A DNA stretch of 64,000 nt from Roseiarcus sp963767245 (GCA_963767245.1 CAVYDG010000016.1:1-64000); one strand, 5' to 3'. Counted from the first letter of the stretch, positions 9,409-18,740 are shown. Notes: a model not told the origin generated them from the sequence alone. Translations and numbers: made by a program.

Positions 9409-10200
9409 ATGGTCGTTGTCGAAACCCCATCTGAAGGGAAGCCGTCCATGGGCAAGTCTATCCGGAATTTGGCTGCTGTCACGCGAGTTGGTCTCGATCT
9501 GGCGAAGAGGGTCTTTCAGGTTCACGCGGTCGACGCGAAGGGCGAGATCGTGGTGGCGCGCAAGCTCGCACGCAACCAGCTCATCCCGTTTTTCGCCGCG
9601 CTGCCGCCGTGCGTGGTGGCGATGGAGGCGCGCGCCTCGGCGCATCATTGGGGGCGGGCGCTGATGGAGCTCGGGCATGAAGTTCGGTTGCTGCCGCCAG
9701 CGCATGTGAAGCCCTACGTGCGCCGCAACAAAGGCGATCAGGTTGACGCGGCGGCGATCTACGAGGCGATAAGTCGTCCGGGCCAGCGGTTCGTGCCAGT
9801 GCGTTCGATCGAGAACCAGGCCGCGCTGATGCGCCATCGGGCGCGCGAGTTGCTCGCCGGCCAGCGCACGGCGGCGCTCAATGCTTTGCGCGGCCATCTG
9901 GCCGAGATCGGCCTCGTCGCGCCCCAGGGCGCGCAGCATGCCTATGGCTTGAAGCGCATGGCTGCCGACGGTTTCAACGAGAATGGCGAGATCGTGGTCC
10001 CCGACTGCGTGCGCGGCGCGCTTGGTCCGCTTGTCGGTCAGATAGACGCGCTCGACGAGGCGATCGGAGCGATCGACAGCGAGCTTGCGGCGTCGGTCAA
10101 GGCTGACGAGACGGCCAAGCGGTTGATGACCATTCCTGGCGTCGGCCCGGTCACCGCCTCGGCGATCGTGGCCACGATCCAGGACGCACGCGACAGAGCC
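9409..10200 (+). pseudogene. IS110-family transposase, C-terminally truncated
   Basis: The RuvC-like DEDD N-terminal domain is present: VTRVGLDLAKRVFQVH, CVVAMEARASAHHW, and VRRNKGDQVDAAAI. The C-terminal domain begins with the helix-hairpin-helix LMTIPGVGPVTASAIVATI but ends near 10196. Sequence belonging to an IS481 relic is fused there, and the active-site serine region is missing. ATG 9448 is an alternative start. The copy cannot be active. Confidence 0.85.
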
Positions 10201-10478
10201 TCACTTCCCTCGCATCATAGAACGGCACGACGCGATCGTTGAGGAGATCGGCCGCGGTGATCGGCGTCTTTGGCCGTAAGCCGGCTGGTCCAGCGAAAGC
10301 TCGACGATGATCGCCTCGACCTCCGGCGGGGTGCGGTTCTTGAGAATCGGCTTTCGCCTCGTCAGTTCCTGCAGCGCCAATTCGCCGCCGGCGTCATAAA
10401 GCTCCTTGAAACGGTAAAAGCTGTCGCGGCTGTAGCCCATCATCTTGCAGGCCTGGCTGACATTGCCGAGCTGCTTGC
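10200..10478 (-). pseudogene. IS481-family transposase relic with internal deletion
   Basis: On the minus strand NVSQACKMMGYSRDSFYRF, LTRRKPILKNRTPPEVEAI and DQPAYGQ match the N-terminal HTH part of IS481 transposases. Straight afterwards, in another frame, comes TPITAADLLNDRVVPFYDAR, which belongs further down the same protein. The middle portion is deleted and both ends are cut, by IS110 sequence on one side and IS21 sequence on the other. Confidence 0.7.
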
Positions 10479-10842
10479 CCTCCGGCAAGGGCCAGGACAG
10501 CCCCGCGGTCTCCGCCCGCGTCAATGTCTCCCGCACCGTCGAGCGCGCCGAGCCAAGCCGCCGGGCGATCTCGTGCGTCGATACCGAAGAAGACTTCAGC
10601 CGAATAATCTCGCGCGCATCGCGCATCCCAATCCGCTCCGCTGGCATCGATCCTCCTTTGGGCTTGCCAAAGGGGCGACCTGATCAGGCCAACGGCGCCG
10701 CCCGCCAATCCAAGAAAGACCCCGGGCGGGATCATTCCGTTATGGGGGGCGCGATCATCTCGGAATCGGGGGGCGGCATCATTCCGTTACAGGGGGGCGG
10801 CATTATCCCGGAATAAGGGGGCGGCTTCCTCCGGAATCAGCA
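10479..10842 (-). mobile_element. IS21-type element end with istA N-terminal stub
   Basis: The istA stub starts at 10647 (MPAERIGMRDAREIIRLKSS) and reads through the HTH (STHEIARRLGSARSTVRETL) to PLPEG, where it is fused to the IS481 relic. Upstream, 10700-10842 holds several inverted or direct GGAATGATCCCGCCC-like motifs, as expected for the multiple transposase binding sites at an IS21 end. The segment is almost identical to the right end of IS21-B at 28279-28642, and both stop at the same CCGGAATCAGCA end. Confidence 0.8.
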
Positions 10843-10915
10843 AGTGTTTGGCCTGAGTGAATCCTGCCTGCCGCCCGAGTCAAATTTCGCCGGGAAAGCC
10901 ATTGAATCTCAAAGC

Positions 10916-11254
10916 CTATTCGTCCTTGGGTCTCAGGTCCAGGTTTGAGCTTGTTGAAGAATGCTTCATTATCTTGGCTAGCCGTTCATCGGGATCGTCT
11001 GTATCATGTCCGTGATAGTATGCAACCAATGATCCTGCGTTTCCTATGACATAGATCGCTTTGTCCAAATTCACTTTGTCATCTGTATCACCAAACATAC
11101 CCAATATTGCCGAACGGATGCCTCGTAGTTTCTCCGACCATTTGTCTCCGTCGAACGTGTTTGTCTCCTCTCCTAACTCACTTTCAGCATGCAATAACGC
11201 CAGATACGCGATCCGAGCTAGTTCTCCAACCTTTTGATTACTTGATATTGCCAT
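10916..11254 (-). CDS. Unknown protein, 112 residues
   Basis: I do not recognise this protein. It starts MAISSNQKVGELARIAYLAL with GGAG 9 nt upstream and is acidic and soluble, with predicted helices throughout and no signal peptide. It lies 12 nt downstream of the next gene in the same orientation, so the two probably form an operon. Base composition is clearly lower in GC than the flanking DNA, suggesting recent acquisition. Confidence 0.6.
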   Translation of the reverse strand: MAISSNQKVGELARIAYLALLHAESELGEETNTFDGDKWSEKLRGIRSAILGMFGDTDDKVNLDKAIYVIGNAGSLVAYYHGHDTDDPDERLAKIMKHSSTSSNLDLRPKDE

Positions 11255-11266
11255 AGCTATTCTCCG

Positions 11267-11536
11267 TTAGGTCGATAGTAGCCCGATATCGACGTCCCCG
11301 ACTGTCTTTAGGATCACAGCATCTCGAAGTCGCCAAGAGCCGGTCGCCTGCCCGGGAGAACGCGATGGCTCCGCAATGTCCGCAATGTCCTCTTTTGCCG
11401 CCAAGGAGCCAGCCATTCGAATCGCTTGCTCTGCACTTCGTGCCTCTTTCGGATCACAAGCAACAATTTCGCCGCCATCCTCAGACCTCTTGAACGCAAG
11501 AACGACGTAATAGGTCATCACCCTCTTATCCGCCAT
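11267..11536 (-). CDS. Unknown small protein, first gene of a two-gene unit
   Basis: Start MADKRVMTYYVVLAFKRSED is preferred to the in-frame codon five residues upstream because the longer form adds nothing family-like. The 89-residue protein has a strand-rich N-terminus (YYVVLAFKR, GEIVACDPKEARSAEQAIRM) and resembles small conserved proteins of Hyphomicrobiales islands, but I cannot name a domain. It precedes the 112-residue unknown gene by 12 nt. Confidence 0.6.
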   Translation of the reverse strand: MADKRVMTYYVVLAFKRSEDGGEIVACDPKEARSAEQAIRMAGSLAAKEDIADIAEPSRSPGQATGSWRLRDAVILKTVGDVDIGLLST

Positions 11537-11751
11537 CGGCCCAAAGTGCAAAATGCCCCGCTAGCCGCAAGTATATCATTTTAGCAATTGGTTTCACGGT
11601 TTCCGTATTGCTAATGTCGTATAGGGCGATAGCAGAAGCGAAGCCATGCGACGGGAACGTAACTGAGATGGAAACTTTCCGAGGGGGAAATAACTCGCGG
11701 GGTCAGAAAGATGACTTCCCGAGTTGTTTGTATAATAATGACTCCTGTTCG

Positions 11752-11979
11752 ATGGAGACTATAGTTGCCAGGTCGCGGGAAGTAAAGGCTGGTCTGTCCT
11801 TGTCGCAAGGCGGATATTCGGTCACTGAGATTATAATTGCAGTACTTAGTGCGATCCCATCGAGCATCGTAACCTATATGTCGGTACATCACAATTTGTT
11901 TCTTAGCTCGCGAGGTCTAATCACTTGGGTTCTCGCCATTGCATTTGGAAGCACCATCGCACTCATCGAGACATTGTGA
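11752..11979 (+). CDS. Possible small membrane protein, 75 residues
   Basis: Starting METIVARSREVKAGLSLSQG, the frame contains two hydrophobic stretches (VTEIIIAVLSAIPSSIVTYM and GLITWVLAIAFGSTIALI). It would be a two-helix membrane protein. There is no clear ribosome binding site and no recognised family, so this is a weak call, made mainly on hydrophobicity in an AT-richer stretch. Confidence 0.35.
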   Translation: METIVARSREVKAGLSLSQGGYSVTEIIIAVLSAIPSSIVTYMSVHHNLFLSSRGLITWVLAIAFGSTIALIETL

Positions 11980-12217
11980 TTAGCGGCAGGTCGAGGAAAT
12001 ATAATGACCAAGGTCCGGCATATTTCTCCCATTATAGGGATAACACAACTACAGCGCACTTTGAGTATGTGGAAGGGATTTGACAGCTTTCCTGAGGGAA
12101 CTTCACCAAGGATTTACCTATGTCGCATAAAATTTTGGAACAGCCACCGATTAGAAGGGGTTCTGCTTCAGAACAGCAAGGGCGGGATCTCTCCGAAAAT
12201 TGTGAGTGGGAAGCCAC

Positions 12218-12442
12218 ATGGCCGAGCTTTGTAACAATGCGTCTTCGGACAATGGTCAGCCGACAGGTCCCACCTCTCACTCTCACGATGGAAATCGGGG
12301 GGACGAATTGGCAGCACAAGCCGATCTGATGCTGGCCCGGTATCCCACCGCAGTCAGGGAGCAGATTACCGACTTGCTACGGGTTCTTGCGGCGAAACCG
12401 GGAGTGGCAGAAACGAAGTTCGATAACGACCTTCCAAAATAG
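12218..12442 (+). CDS. Unknown small protein, 74 residues
   Basis: The frame starts MAELCNNASSDNGQPTGPTS and continues to a helical segment (ARYPTAVREQITDLLRVLAA). GTGGG lies 8 nt upstream of the ATG. No family is recognised. The amphipathic C-terminal half looks protein-like, and the region holds no competing frame. Confidence 0.4.
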   Translation: MAELCNNASSDNGQPTGPTSHSHDGNRGDELAAQADLMLARYPTAVREQITDLLRVLAAKPGVAETKFDNDLPK

Positions 12443-12599
12443 GGTCGCAGTTCGAGGAAATAAATGGTGATCGCCATCGCAGTCCACACAATGGTAAAAT
12501 GCCTACCCTTGTAAAAGCAACAGCTTTGCCAGCGGCCACCATACTGGTTTCAGACCAGCCATAAACTGCGGCGCGACTCTCGAAGCCGCCGCCCGCGTC

Positions 12600-12909
12600 A
12601 TGAACATGTTGCAAACAGCAGTTGCCCATGCGGTGCGGGTGAGAAGGTTCGGAGTTCCGCTGCTTGTCGCTGCCTTGGAGCGCGGAGAAATTCCCGTCGC
12701 AACTGCCGCGAAGATCGCCGGGCTGACGCCCCATGAGCAGCGGCAAGCGTTAGCGTTCCGGGGAATACCGCGGCCGAAGGCTCCCTCGGGGCAACGCCAA
12801 TCACCGTCGCATCCTGAGCGATGCGATGGAAATGCTGGAAGCCGTTAGCTTCGACCGGTTGAAAGAGGCGGCCGACCTCATTTCGAAGGTCAAGCGCGGG
12901 GAGCGATAG
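12600..12909 (+). pseudogene. Remnant of a plasmid/phage-type DNA-binding protein
   Basis: The first frame reads HAVRVRRFGVPLLVAALERG then VATAAKIAGLTPHEQRQAL, a helix-turn-helix-like pattern seen near the end of ParB-like or methyltransferase-associated proteins. After RGIPRPK the frame shifts near 12785, and the other frame continues RGNANHRRILSDAMEMLEAV to TAG at 12907. The N-terminus is missing. It is probably a degraded gene from an acquired element; the exact family is uncertain. Confidence 0.5.
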
Positions 12910-13069
12910 GCGTCCCTAGCGCTGCACGCCCCTCTGGCAACCGGCTTTATGTGGCAGTAGGCGGCCGTCGGAACAGAGATCGCCCTGTCGCGTTGAGCTT
13001 AGGACCTTTCCAGGACGGCCGTCGGAGCTCTGGTCGAATTGTTTCGGGGGCTAAAATAACACGCGGGGG

Positions 13070-13195
13070 CGAGCCGTGGAGCGATGCCTCGATTCGGCAC
13101 CGGCTTTCCGCACTGGCCGCGCTGTTTGAGTATTTTTGCGACCGCAACGCGGTGACGCTCAACCCGGTCAAAGGCGCGCCACGGCCGAACGCGCA
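13070..13195 (+). pseudogene. Tyrosine recombinase core-binding domain fragment
   Basis: The peptide WSDASIRHRLSALAALFEYF then CDRNAVTLNPVKGAPRP matches the SAM-like DNA-binding domain of phage-type integrases, where the N-P-V-KG-RP motif is characteristic. Neither the start nor the catalytic domain is present nearby, so this is a short relic. A C-terminal integrase fragment lies at 18800-19105 but in the opposite orientation. Confidence 0.65.
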
Positions 13196-13490
13196 AAAAC
13201 TGATCTTGCAGATTGTGAGAAGTCGCCAGTAGTTGTTTTCATGGGTTTGGCGCTCGCCCTTTTGTGCGCGACTTATGTATCGAAATCGTCTTGCGGAATC
13301 AAAGGCTCTGGAGCGTTCGAATTACGTACATGGCGGCCGGCGGATCTTTGCGCTGAGGCCGGCAGAGAGGGGGATCGCCGGCGGTTCGCGCCGGGGGCCT
13401 TTGGAGCCCAGAATCGGCCTACATCTCGCTCAATAGGGACAACCCGAGGGCCCGGGCATGAATGAAGATCGCGCGTATTCCACCGCACAC

Positions 13491-14180
13491 CTACTTTAGA
13501 GGTGCAGGGCCCACAAATATTGTAAAATCAAGTCGCGACGCGGCTTCCGAATTCATCGCGACGAACTTGATCCCGTTAATACCCACCAAGCCAAACGCGT
13601 CTTTCAGTTTCAGTGCGAACTCAGACGGGTTATTAGGATCCGGCATCGTGAAAATTATGCCAGTTTCTGTAGGAGATGAAGACAATTGGGTTTCGATCGG
13701 AACATCTATTCCATTGCGCGCAAAAGCCCCATGAATTCCCTCTTCGACTTCCTGACTGTCTGGCGCCGGGCTGGGTAAATCGGTAATCGCAAATCTTTTT
13801 GGCGTCACATTTTTAAGAAGCGCAAATTGTTTTGCAAGCGTGTCTTCTTGTTGTGGCGTGATCTGCCACGGAGTCATAGTAGGCGCCGGAGCAACAATTA
13901 CGGGACGAGCAGGCGCGGATTGCTCGGGTGTCTCTGGTAGGGCAACGCGAACCGATTTTCTATGATCGTGTCTGTGATGGTCATGGTATTGCGCTCGACA
14001 TTGATTTATGAACTGGGACCACGTTTGCCCATTCGTTGTCCCGTTCGCTTTCTCCGCTCGCCATTGGTCGCCGCATTGCTTCGGGACGGTTTCGGCGTTG
14101 GCGGCGCCGATTCCAAAGAGGACCGTTGCGGTCACGGCAAGTCGAGTTGCTGCACGCACGAACGAACCTCCCGGCGACAT
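13491..14180 (-). CDS. Secreted protein of unknown function, 229 residues
   Basis: From ATG 14180 the protein begins MSPGGSFVRAATRLAVTATV and has a signal peptide ending about ANAETVPK. It then has KQCGDQWRAEKANGTTNGQT, a short motif common in small exported alphaproteobacterial proteins. A His-rich stretch (YHDHHRHDHRK) follows, then a Pro/Ala linker and a C-terminal domain of about 100 residues with no name. It should act in the periplasm. The in-frame ATG at 14318 is rejected because it lies inside IS21-A. Confidence 0.75.
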   Translation of the reverse strand: MSPGGSFVRAATRLAVTATVLFGIGAANAETVPKQCGDQWRAEKANGTTNGQTWSQFINQCRAQYHDHHRHDHRKSVRVALPETPEQSAPARPVIVAPAPTMTPWQITPQQEDTLAKQFALLKNVTPKRFAITDLPSPAPDSQEVEEGIHGAFARNGIDVPIETQLSSSPTETGIIFTMPDPNNPSEFALKLKDAFGLVGINGIKFVAMNSEAASRLDFTIFVGPAPLK

Positions 14181-14360
14181 CTCAAAATCGAGCCTATCGC
14201 TTGGGCGACGACTTGTCAGTAATTCGAGACCCTTCACGTGCGCATTCCACGGATGCTGAGCACCCGTTCCACGGGATCGTGAGCAGCCATTCCACGGCAT
14301 CATGAGCGCGCGTTCCACGCGATCGTGAGCGGCAGGCGCGTCGCCGACGGCGACATTGAT

Positions 14361-15122
14361 TCAGGCCTTGGAGGCGTCGTCAAGGACACGCTTCCTGGCG
14401 GCGAGCTTTCGCATGCTTTCTCCGGTCATCGGGAGCCTGTGGGCGTTGTGGACGAGGCGGTCGAGGATGGCGTCGGCGAGGGTGGGGTTGCCGATGACCT
14501 CGCACCATTGCTCGACCGGAACCTGACTGGTGACGATCGTGGACGCGCGCTGATGACGGTCTTCGAGGATCTCGAGGACGTCGCGCTGTTCCGGCTCGGT
14601 GAGGACGGAAAGGCCCCAGTCGTCCAGGATCAGGAGCTGGACGCGAGCGAGGGCTTTGAGCATGCGGCCGTAGCGGCCATCGCCGCGGGCGAGCGCCAAG
14701 GCCTCGAACAGGCGCGGCGCCCGATGGTAGAGGACGCTTCTCCCATCCCGGCAAGCCTTGTGGCCGAGCGCGCAGGCGATCCAGCTTTTGCCGACGCCGG
14801 TCGGCCCGGTGATCAAAAGCCCTTCGGCGCGGTCGATCCAGTCGCCGGCGACGAGCTTCTGGAACAGGGCGCGGTCGATGCCGCGTGGGGTTCGCAGGTC
14901 GACATCCTCGACGACGGCGTTCTGCCGCAGCGCGGCGAACTTGAGGCGCGTGGCCAAGCGTTTGGTGTCGCGCTCGGCCGCCTCGCGATCGACCATCAGG
15001 CCGATCCGCTCCTCGAACGAGAGGGCGGCGATGTCGGGCGATCGGCGCTGGTCCTCGAAGGCCTTGGCCATTCCGGGCAGGCCGAGGGCGATCAGACGTT
15101 CATGCGTTGGATGGGCAAGCAT
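14361..15122 (-). CDS. istB: IS21-A transposition helper ATPase IstB
   Basis: This 253-residue AAA+ ATPase selects the target and activates IstA. It begins MLAHPTHERLIALGLPGMAK, has Walker A in LLITGPTGVGKSWIACALG, Walker B in LLILDDWG, and a C-terminal region VIGNPTLADAILDRLVHNAH typical of IstB. ATG 15122 fits the family start; a longer frame upstream overlaps istA and is not IstB-like. It lies 16 nt downstream of istA. Confidence 0.95.
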   Translation of the reverse strand: MLAHPTHERLIALGLPGMAKAFEDQRRSPDIAALSFEERIGLMVDREAAERDTKRLATRLKFAALRQNAVVEDVDLRTPRGIDRALFQKLVAGDWIDRAEGLLITGPTGVGKSWIACALGHKACRDGRSVLYHRAPRLFEALALARGDGRYGRMLKALARVQLLILDDWGLSVLTEPEQRDVLEILEDRHQRASTIVTSQVPVEQWCEVIGNPTLADAILDRLVHNAHRLPMTGESMRKLAARKRVLDDASKA

Positions 15123-15138
15123 CGCGTATCCTTTCTGG

Positions 15139-16686
15139 TCAGTGGAAGTAGCCGCGGCCGCGGATGTTGGCGTGACGGACGGGCTCGCGGTCCGAACGCC
15201 CGTCCTCATCAAGGAAAGCGCGATCGAGGCCGTTCTTGAGGATCGAGCGGATGGAGGCGACGGAGCGCGCCTTGATCGAGACGCCGCGCCGGCAGGCCGC
15301 GTCCACGCGCGCGCCGCCATAGGTTCGCGTCAGAGCGAGGATGCCCAGGCAGGTGCGAAAGCCCTGCTCCGGATGAGGGCGGGCGATCATGATCGCCTCG
15401 CATAGGGCGGCGGTCGAGGGCCCGATCTTCTCGGCGTAGGTGATGACGCGGGCCGGCGTCCACGCGGCGTGGCGCCGGTGAGCGCTCGGCATGTGCTCGG
15501 CGATCGTCGTATGGCCGCGGCGGTTCGGCGCCCGCGGATGGCTGGCGACGCGTTGTCCCTTGTGGAAAATCTCGACCGTCTTGTCGGCGACGCGGACGTC
15601 GACGAGTTCGCGGATCAGCCGGAACGGCGTGGAATACCAGTGGCCGTCGACTTCGACATGGTAGTCGGGGGCGACGCGGCAGCGCTTCCAGACGGCGAAG
15701 GCGTAGGGCTCGTCGGGCAGCGCCTTCAGCGCCGGCTTGTCGATGGCCGTAAAGAGTTCGACACGGCTCGCGTCGTAACCCTTCATGACGCGGACGTTGA
15801 TGTCGCCGACGTGTTCGGCGATCGCGACGTTGAGATCGGCGGCGCTGAAGAACCGCCGATTGCGCAGCCTGGCCAGAATCCAGCGCTCGGCGATCAGGAC
15901 CGACTGCTCGACCTTGGCCTTGTCGCGCGGTTTGTAAGGCCGCGCCGGCAGGATCGCCACGCCGTAGTGGTCGGCGAACTCCAGATAGCTGCGGTTCAGG
16001 CCCGGCTCGTAGCGGTCCGGGTTGGTGACCGCGGCCTTGAGATTGTCGCAGACCACGAACTTCGGCGCGCCGCCCAGGAAAGCGAGCAGGTCCACGTGCG
16101 CGCCGATCCAGTCGGCGATCTGCTCGCTCGGCCGCGCCTGCGCGAAGATGTAGCTCGACGCGCCCATGGCGGCGACGAACAGCTTCATCGGCCGCACCTC
16201 GCCGGTCGAAGGGTCGATGACGTCGATCGTGTCGCCGGCGAAGTCGACGAACACCTTCTCGCCGGCGGCATGGCTTTGCCGCATCGACGGGCGCAGCCGG
16301 CTCTTGAAGGCGCCGTATTGCTCGCAGAACCAACTGTAGCCGAACCCGTCCGGATGAGCGGCGCGATACTCCTCCCACAAGAGCGCCAGGGTGACGCCCT
16401 TGCGCCGCATCTCCTTGTCGAGCGCCGCCCATTCCGGTCGCGCACGAGCGCCCGCCGCATCCGGGGCCGCAGCCGGCGGGAACAGAAGGCGCTCCAGCGC
16501 CGCGTCGTCGAGCCCGTCCGGCAAGGGCCAGCCCAAGCCCGCCATGCGGGCGCGCTGGAGATACGAGTTCACAGACCCGTTGCTGAGCGACATGGCGCGC
16601 CCGATCACGCGCTCGCTCAACCCGCTCTCGAACTTCAAACGCAGGACATCGCGGATCTTCCGCATCGACAATCTCTCGGTTGGCAT
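15139..16686 (-). CDS. istA: IS21-A transposase IstA
   Basis: This 515-residue DDE transposase starts MPTERLSMRKIRDVLRLKFE with an HTH (SERVIGRAMSLSNGSVNSYL). It carries the catalytic core in KVFVDFAGDTIDVID, FVVCDNLKAAVTNPD and KPRDKAKVEQSVLIAERW. The C-terminal IstA domain ends HANIRGRGYFH, as usual. It is complete and precedes istB. Confidence 0.95.
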   Translation of the reverse strand: MPTERLSMRKIRDVLRLKFESGLSERVIGRAMSLSNGSVNSYLQRARMAGLGWPLPDGLDDAALERLLFPPAAAPDAAGARARPEWAALDKEMRRKGVTLALLWEEYRAAHPDGFGYSWFCEQYGAFKSRLRPSMRQSHAAGEKVFVDFAGDTIDVIDPSTGEVRPMKLFVAAMGASSYIFAQARPSEQIADWIGAHVDLLAFLGGAPKFVVCDNLKAAVTNPDRYEPGLNRSYLEFADHYGVAILPARPYKPRDKAKVEQSVLIAERWILARLRNRRFFSAADLNVAIAEHVGDINVRVMKGYDASRVELFTAIDKPALKALPDEPYAFAVWKRCRVAPDYHVEVDGHWYSTPFRLIRELVDVRVADKTVEIFHKGQRVASHPRAPNRRGHTTIAEHMPSAHRRHAAWTPARVITYAEKIGPSTAALCEAIMIARPHPEQGFRTCLGILALTRTYGGARVDAACRRGVSIKARSVASIRSILKNGLDRAFLDEDGRSDREPVRHANIRGRGYFH

Positions 16687-17175
16687 GGACCCCTCGCTGT
16701 TGGACGAGGGCCCATAGGCCGCTGGGATTGTCGGCGGACGCGCCCGCCAGGATCATCCACAGGCTGCTCACGATCCCGTGGAATGACTGCTCACGATCGC
16801 GTGGAATCGGTGCTCATGATCGCGTGGACTGAGCGCTCACGATCGTCTGGAATCGGCGCTCACGATGCCGTGGAATACGCACCTTCACGACCTCTCCCAC
16901 ATCGTGGACGACTTGCCAAACCTATTGACTCTTATTGAAACCGGCTCCTGCCAAGCGGTAAGCACTAACCAGCAAAAACGGTTGATGTGAGAATGCCCGG
17001 GTAGGGCATCACACCGTAGTGGCGTGGCCAGCGAGTTCGATGAGGGCGCGCCGCCGAGAATGCCGCGGCGGATCACCGAACCCACCGCAAGCCGCCGCAT
17101 ACGGACATGCGCAAGGGCTTTCGCGCGAGAGCTACAGCCGCGCCATCGTGCGCTAGCGGGGATCCCAGGAGCCTC

Positions 17176-17619
17176 TTATTGGCACGCCTCGCCCCCGTGG
17201 CCGAGCGAAAACCGGTTTAGGGAAATGCGCCATGAGCCCGAATAGATGCGCGCCGAAGTCGCCGCATCGAGGCGCCCGCAAAGCTTCACTTCGTCGATTT
17301 TGATGTTGCCGATGAGGCCGGTCGCGACGAAATCGACCGGGGCCGAAGTTTTCTCGCTCGCCGTCAGGTCGGCATAGGGCGAGGCATCGTGCTTGACGAC
17401 GTTGACCGCGATCTCACCGTCTTTGGGCTGAGTAGCGCCCGGCGTCGAGAGACGAGGTTTCCCCAGCATGACGCGGCCATCAACAATTGCGACCGGAAAG
17501 GCAATCTCTTGCCCGGGCTTGAGTTCGACCGTCGGCCCAAGATCCTCGGCGCGCGACGCTTCGCAAGCGCTCCCGAGCGCAAGGACGAATGCACCGAGTG
17601 CAAACGCGGCGAAAGTCAT
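17176..17619 (-). CDS. Secreted protein of unknown function, 147 residues
   Basis: Starting MTFAAFALGAFVLALGSACE, the signal peptide probably ends at RAED. The mature part has LKPGQEIAFPVAIVDGRVML and PVDFVATGLIGNIKIDEVKL followed by a single CGRLDA cysteine, resembling small exported proteins of Hyphomicrobiales. ATG 17619 is chosen over the frame start at 17664 because it begins the signal peptide. It probably folds as a periplasmic beta protein. Confidence 0.7.
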   Translation of the reverse strand: MTFAAFALGAFVLALGSACEASRAEDLGPTVELKPGQEIAFPVAIVDGRVMLGKPRLSTPGATQPKDGEIAVNVVKHDASPYADLTASEKTSAPVDFVATGLIGNIKIDEVKLCGRLDAATSARIYSGSWRISLNRFSLGHGGEACQ

Positions 17620-17719
17620 GCTCGTGCGTCCGACCGGCGCCTCCGCGACGAGGTGACGATCCACGCTGACCTCACCCTAGTTCGAATGTGGTCACGCCAA
17701 AGCAGCTGTCGAGCCCGCG

Positions 17720-17880
17720 ATTTTGGGTGCTCCCTTGTGTACATGCGCGCCGTCTCGAAGGTCGGCGTCATGCCGTGGCGCTTGGCCAGTTCGATGGCGG
17801 CAGAGTTGGCTTCCGGCGTATCGAGAAAGACGAATTGCCCGGTCACGCGCGACACGAGGCCCCGAAAGAGAAGGTCGGCG
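17720..17880 (-). pseudogene. GNAT acetyltransferase C-terminal fragment
   Basis: The minus-strand peptide RGLVSRVTGQFVFLDTPEAN then AAIELAKRHGMTPTFETARM matches the C-terminal domain of a class of two-domain GNAT acetyltransferases, including the LDTPEAN and FETARMY signatures. No N-terminal acetyltransferase domain is present upstream, and unrelated sequence follows MYTRE. It is a relic. Confidence 0.65.
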
Positions 17881-17984
17881 ACGCCCGGGGGATGTCCCGA
17901 GGAATGTTGAAAAGGGAGGAGCGGCGTTGCTCGCCTTGAGCCTTTAGGCTCGGGGTGCTGATTCCACGAGAGGAAAGCAACGCC

Positions 17985-18320
17985 ATGAAGAAGCATACCA
18001 CGTCGACCGCGATTCCCACGTATGCGTTGAAGGCCGAGCCGCTGGCGAGCATGTCGGTGAGCTTTGAACGCTTTTGCCCTGCCGCCGGGCTCGAGACGCT
18101 GAGCGAGATGCTGGAGCAGGATGCGACGGCGGCCTGTGGCGAGCGTCACGAGCGGGGTGAGCGACGCCAGGCGCACCGCTGGGGCGGACCAAAGGCAAGT
18201 TCGGCTTTCACGGTGGCAAGGTCGCGATCGAGCGCCCCCGGGTTCGCGGGCTCGATGGGGCCGAGCGGGTACTGTCGAGTTGGGAGAACGCGGTCATTCC
18301 CGCGCAGTGACGCTGTATGG
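17985..18320 (+). pseudogene. IS256-family transposase N-terminal fragment
   Basis: The frame starts MKKHTTSTAIPTYALKAEPL then SVSFERFCPAAGLETLSEML and EQDATAACGERHERGERRQA, the N-terminus of mutator-type (IS256) transposases. After AHRWG an indel shifts the frame, and KGKFGFHGGKVAIERPRVRG continues in the next frame. Homology ends near 18320, before the catalytic domain. Confidence 0.7.
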
Positions 18321-18362
18321 CGACAGCCTTTGCGGCAGCACGCCGCTGCGAAGATCGACGTG

Positions 18363-18600
18363 CCGGATATCCCGCCGTCATCATCCCGGTCATCGCCCAG
18401 CACTACCCGATGCTGCAGCGGAACCCGCTCTACACCGGTCTCACCCGGGGCAAGCGGCTCGTATCCTCGTCGGCCAGAAGAAGGCCATCGTGATCGCCGT
18501 TCCGCAATGTTTCGGGCCGGCGACGCTGGTCGAAGCTTGACGAGTGGCTTCGGGTCGGCGCGCCCTCCCGATCGTCGAACTCATCGAAGGTGATTGAAGC
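18363..18600 (+). pseudogene. RecD-like helicase C-terminal fragment (copy 1)
   Basis: YPAVIIPVIAQHYPMLQRNP and LYTGLTRGKRLV match the UvrD_C_2 end of the RecD2-like protein at 22225-24430, including the TRGK motif VI. A frameshift follows RLV, and another frame carries LVGQKKAIVIAV and then GRRRWSKLDEWLR. The rest of the gene is absent. It is one of three related copies in the window. Confidence 0.75.
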
Positions 18601-18740
18601 GCGCCACCTCGCCCCAAAAATGCGAAGCGCTTCTTCGATCGCGCCTGCCTTGCCCTTCGCTGCTCCGTCAGCGCGATCTTCCGAGCCTCCGCCTCGCCGT
18701 GCTGTTCGCGCAGCAGAGCGACTGCGACCGGCGCTTTCAT
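18581..18740 (-). pseudogene. Small conserved island protein with a homopolymer frameshift
   Basis: The reverse strand reads MKAPVAVALLREQHGEAEAR and KIALTEQRRARQARSKKRFA, then a T5 run. Dropping one T gives FWGEVARFNHLR and TGA at 18581. Small Arg-rich proteins of this kind often accompany integrases in Hyphomicrobiales islands. No biochemical role is known to me. Confidence 0.5.

Larger units (their letters stand above)
14238..16882 (-). mobile_element. Complete IS21-family element (IS21-A) with 6-bp target duplication
   Basis: The ends read GTGCGCATTCCACGG on the left and, reverse-complemented, GTGCGTATTCCACGG on the right. They are flanked by CTTCAC at 14232-14237 and 16883-16888. Several repeats of ATTCCACG...ATCGTGAGC occur inside each end (14245-14335 and 16765-16875), the multiple transposase binding sites expected of IS21. 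Length is 2645 bp with istA and istB intact. Confidence 0.92.

Noticed and set aside
13240..13490. Short frames on both strands between the integrase fragment and the secreted protein
   Set aside because: No start signal, family resemblance or coupling to a neighbour was found.
14245..14335. Regular repeats of ATTCCACG...GTGAGC as a CRISPR array or phage operator cluster
   Set aside because: They lie just inside both ends of a bounded IS21 element and match the known multiple-site structure of IS21 termini.
16889..17175. A 71-residue minus-strand frame next to IS21-A
   Set aside because: It starts inside unremarkable GC-rich DNA without a ribosome binding site and ends in the IS21 target region.
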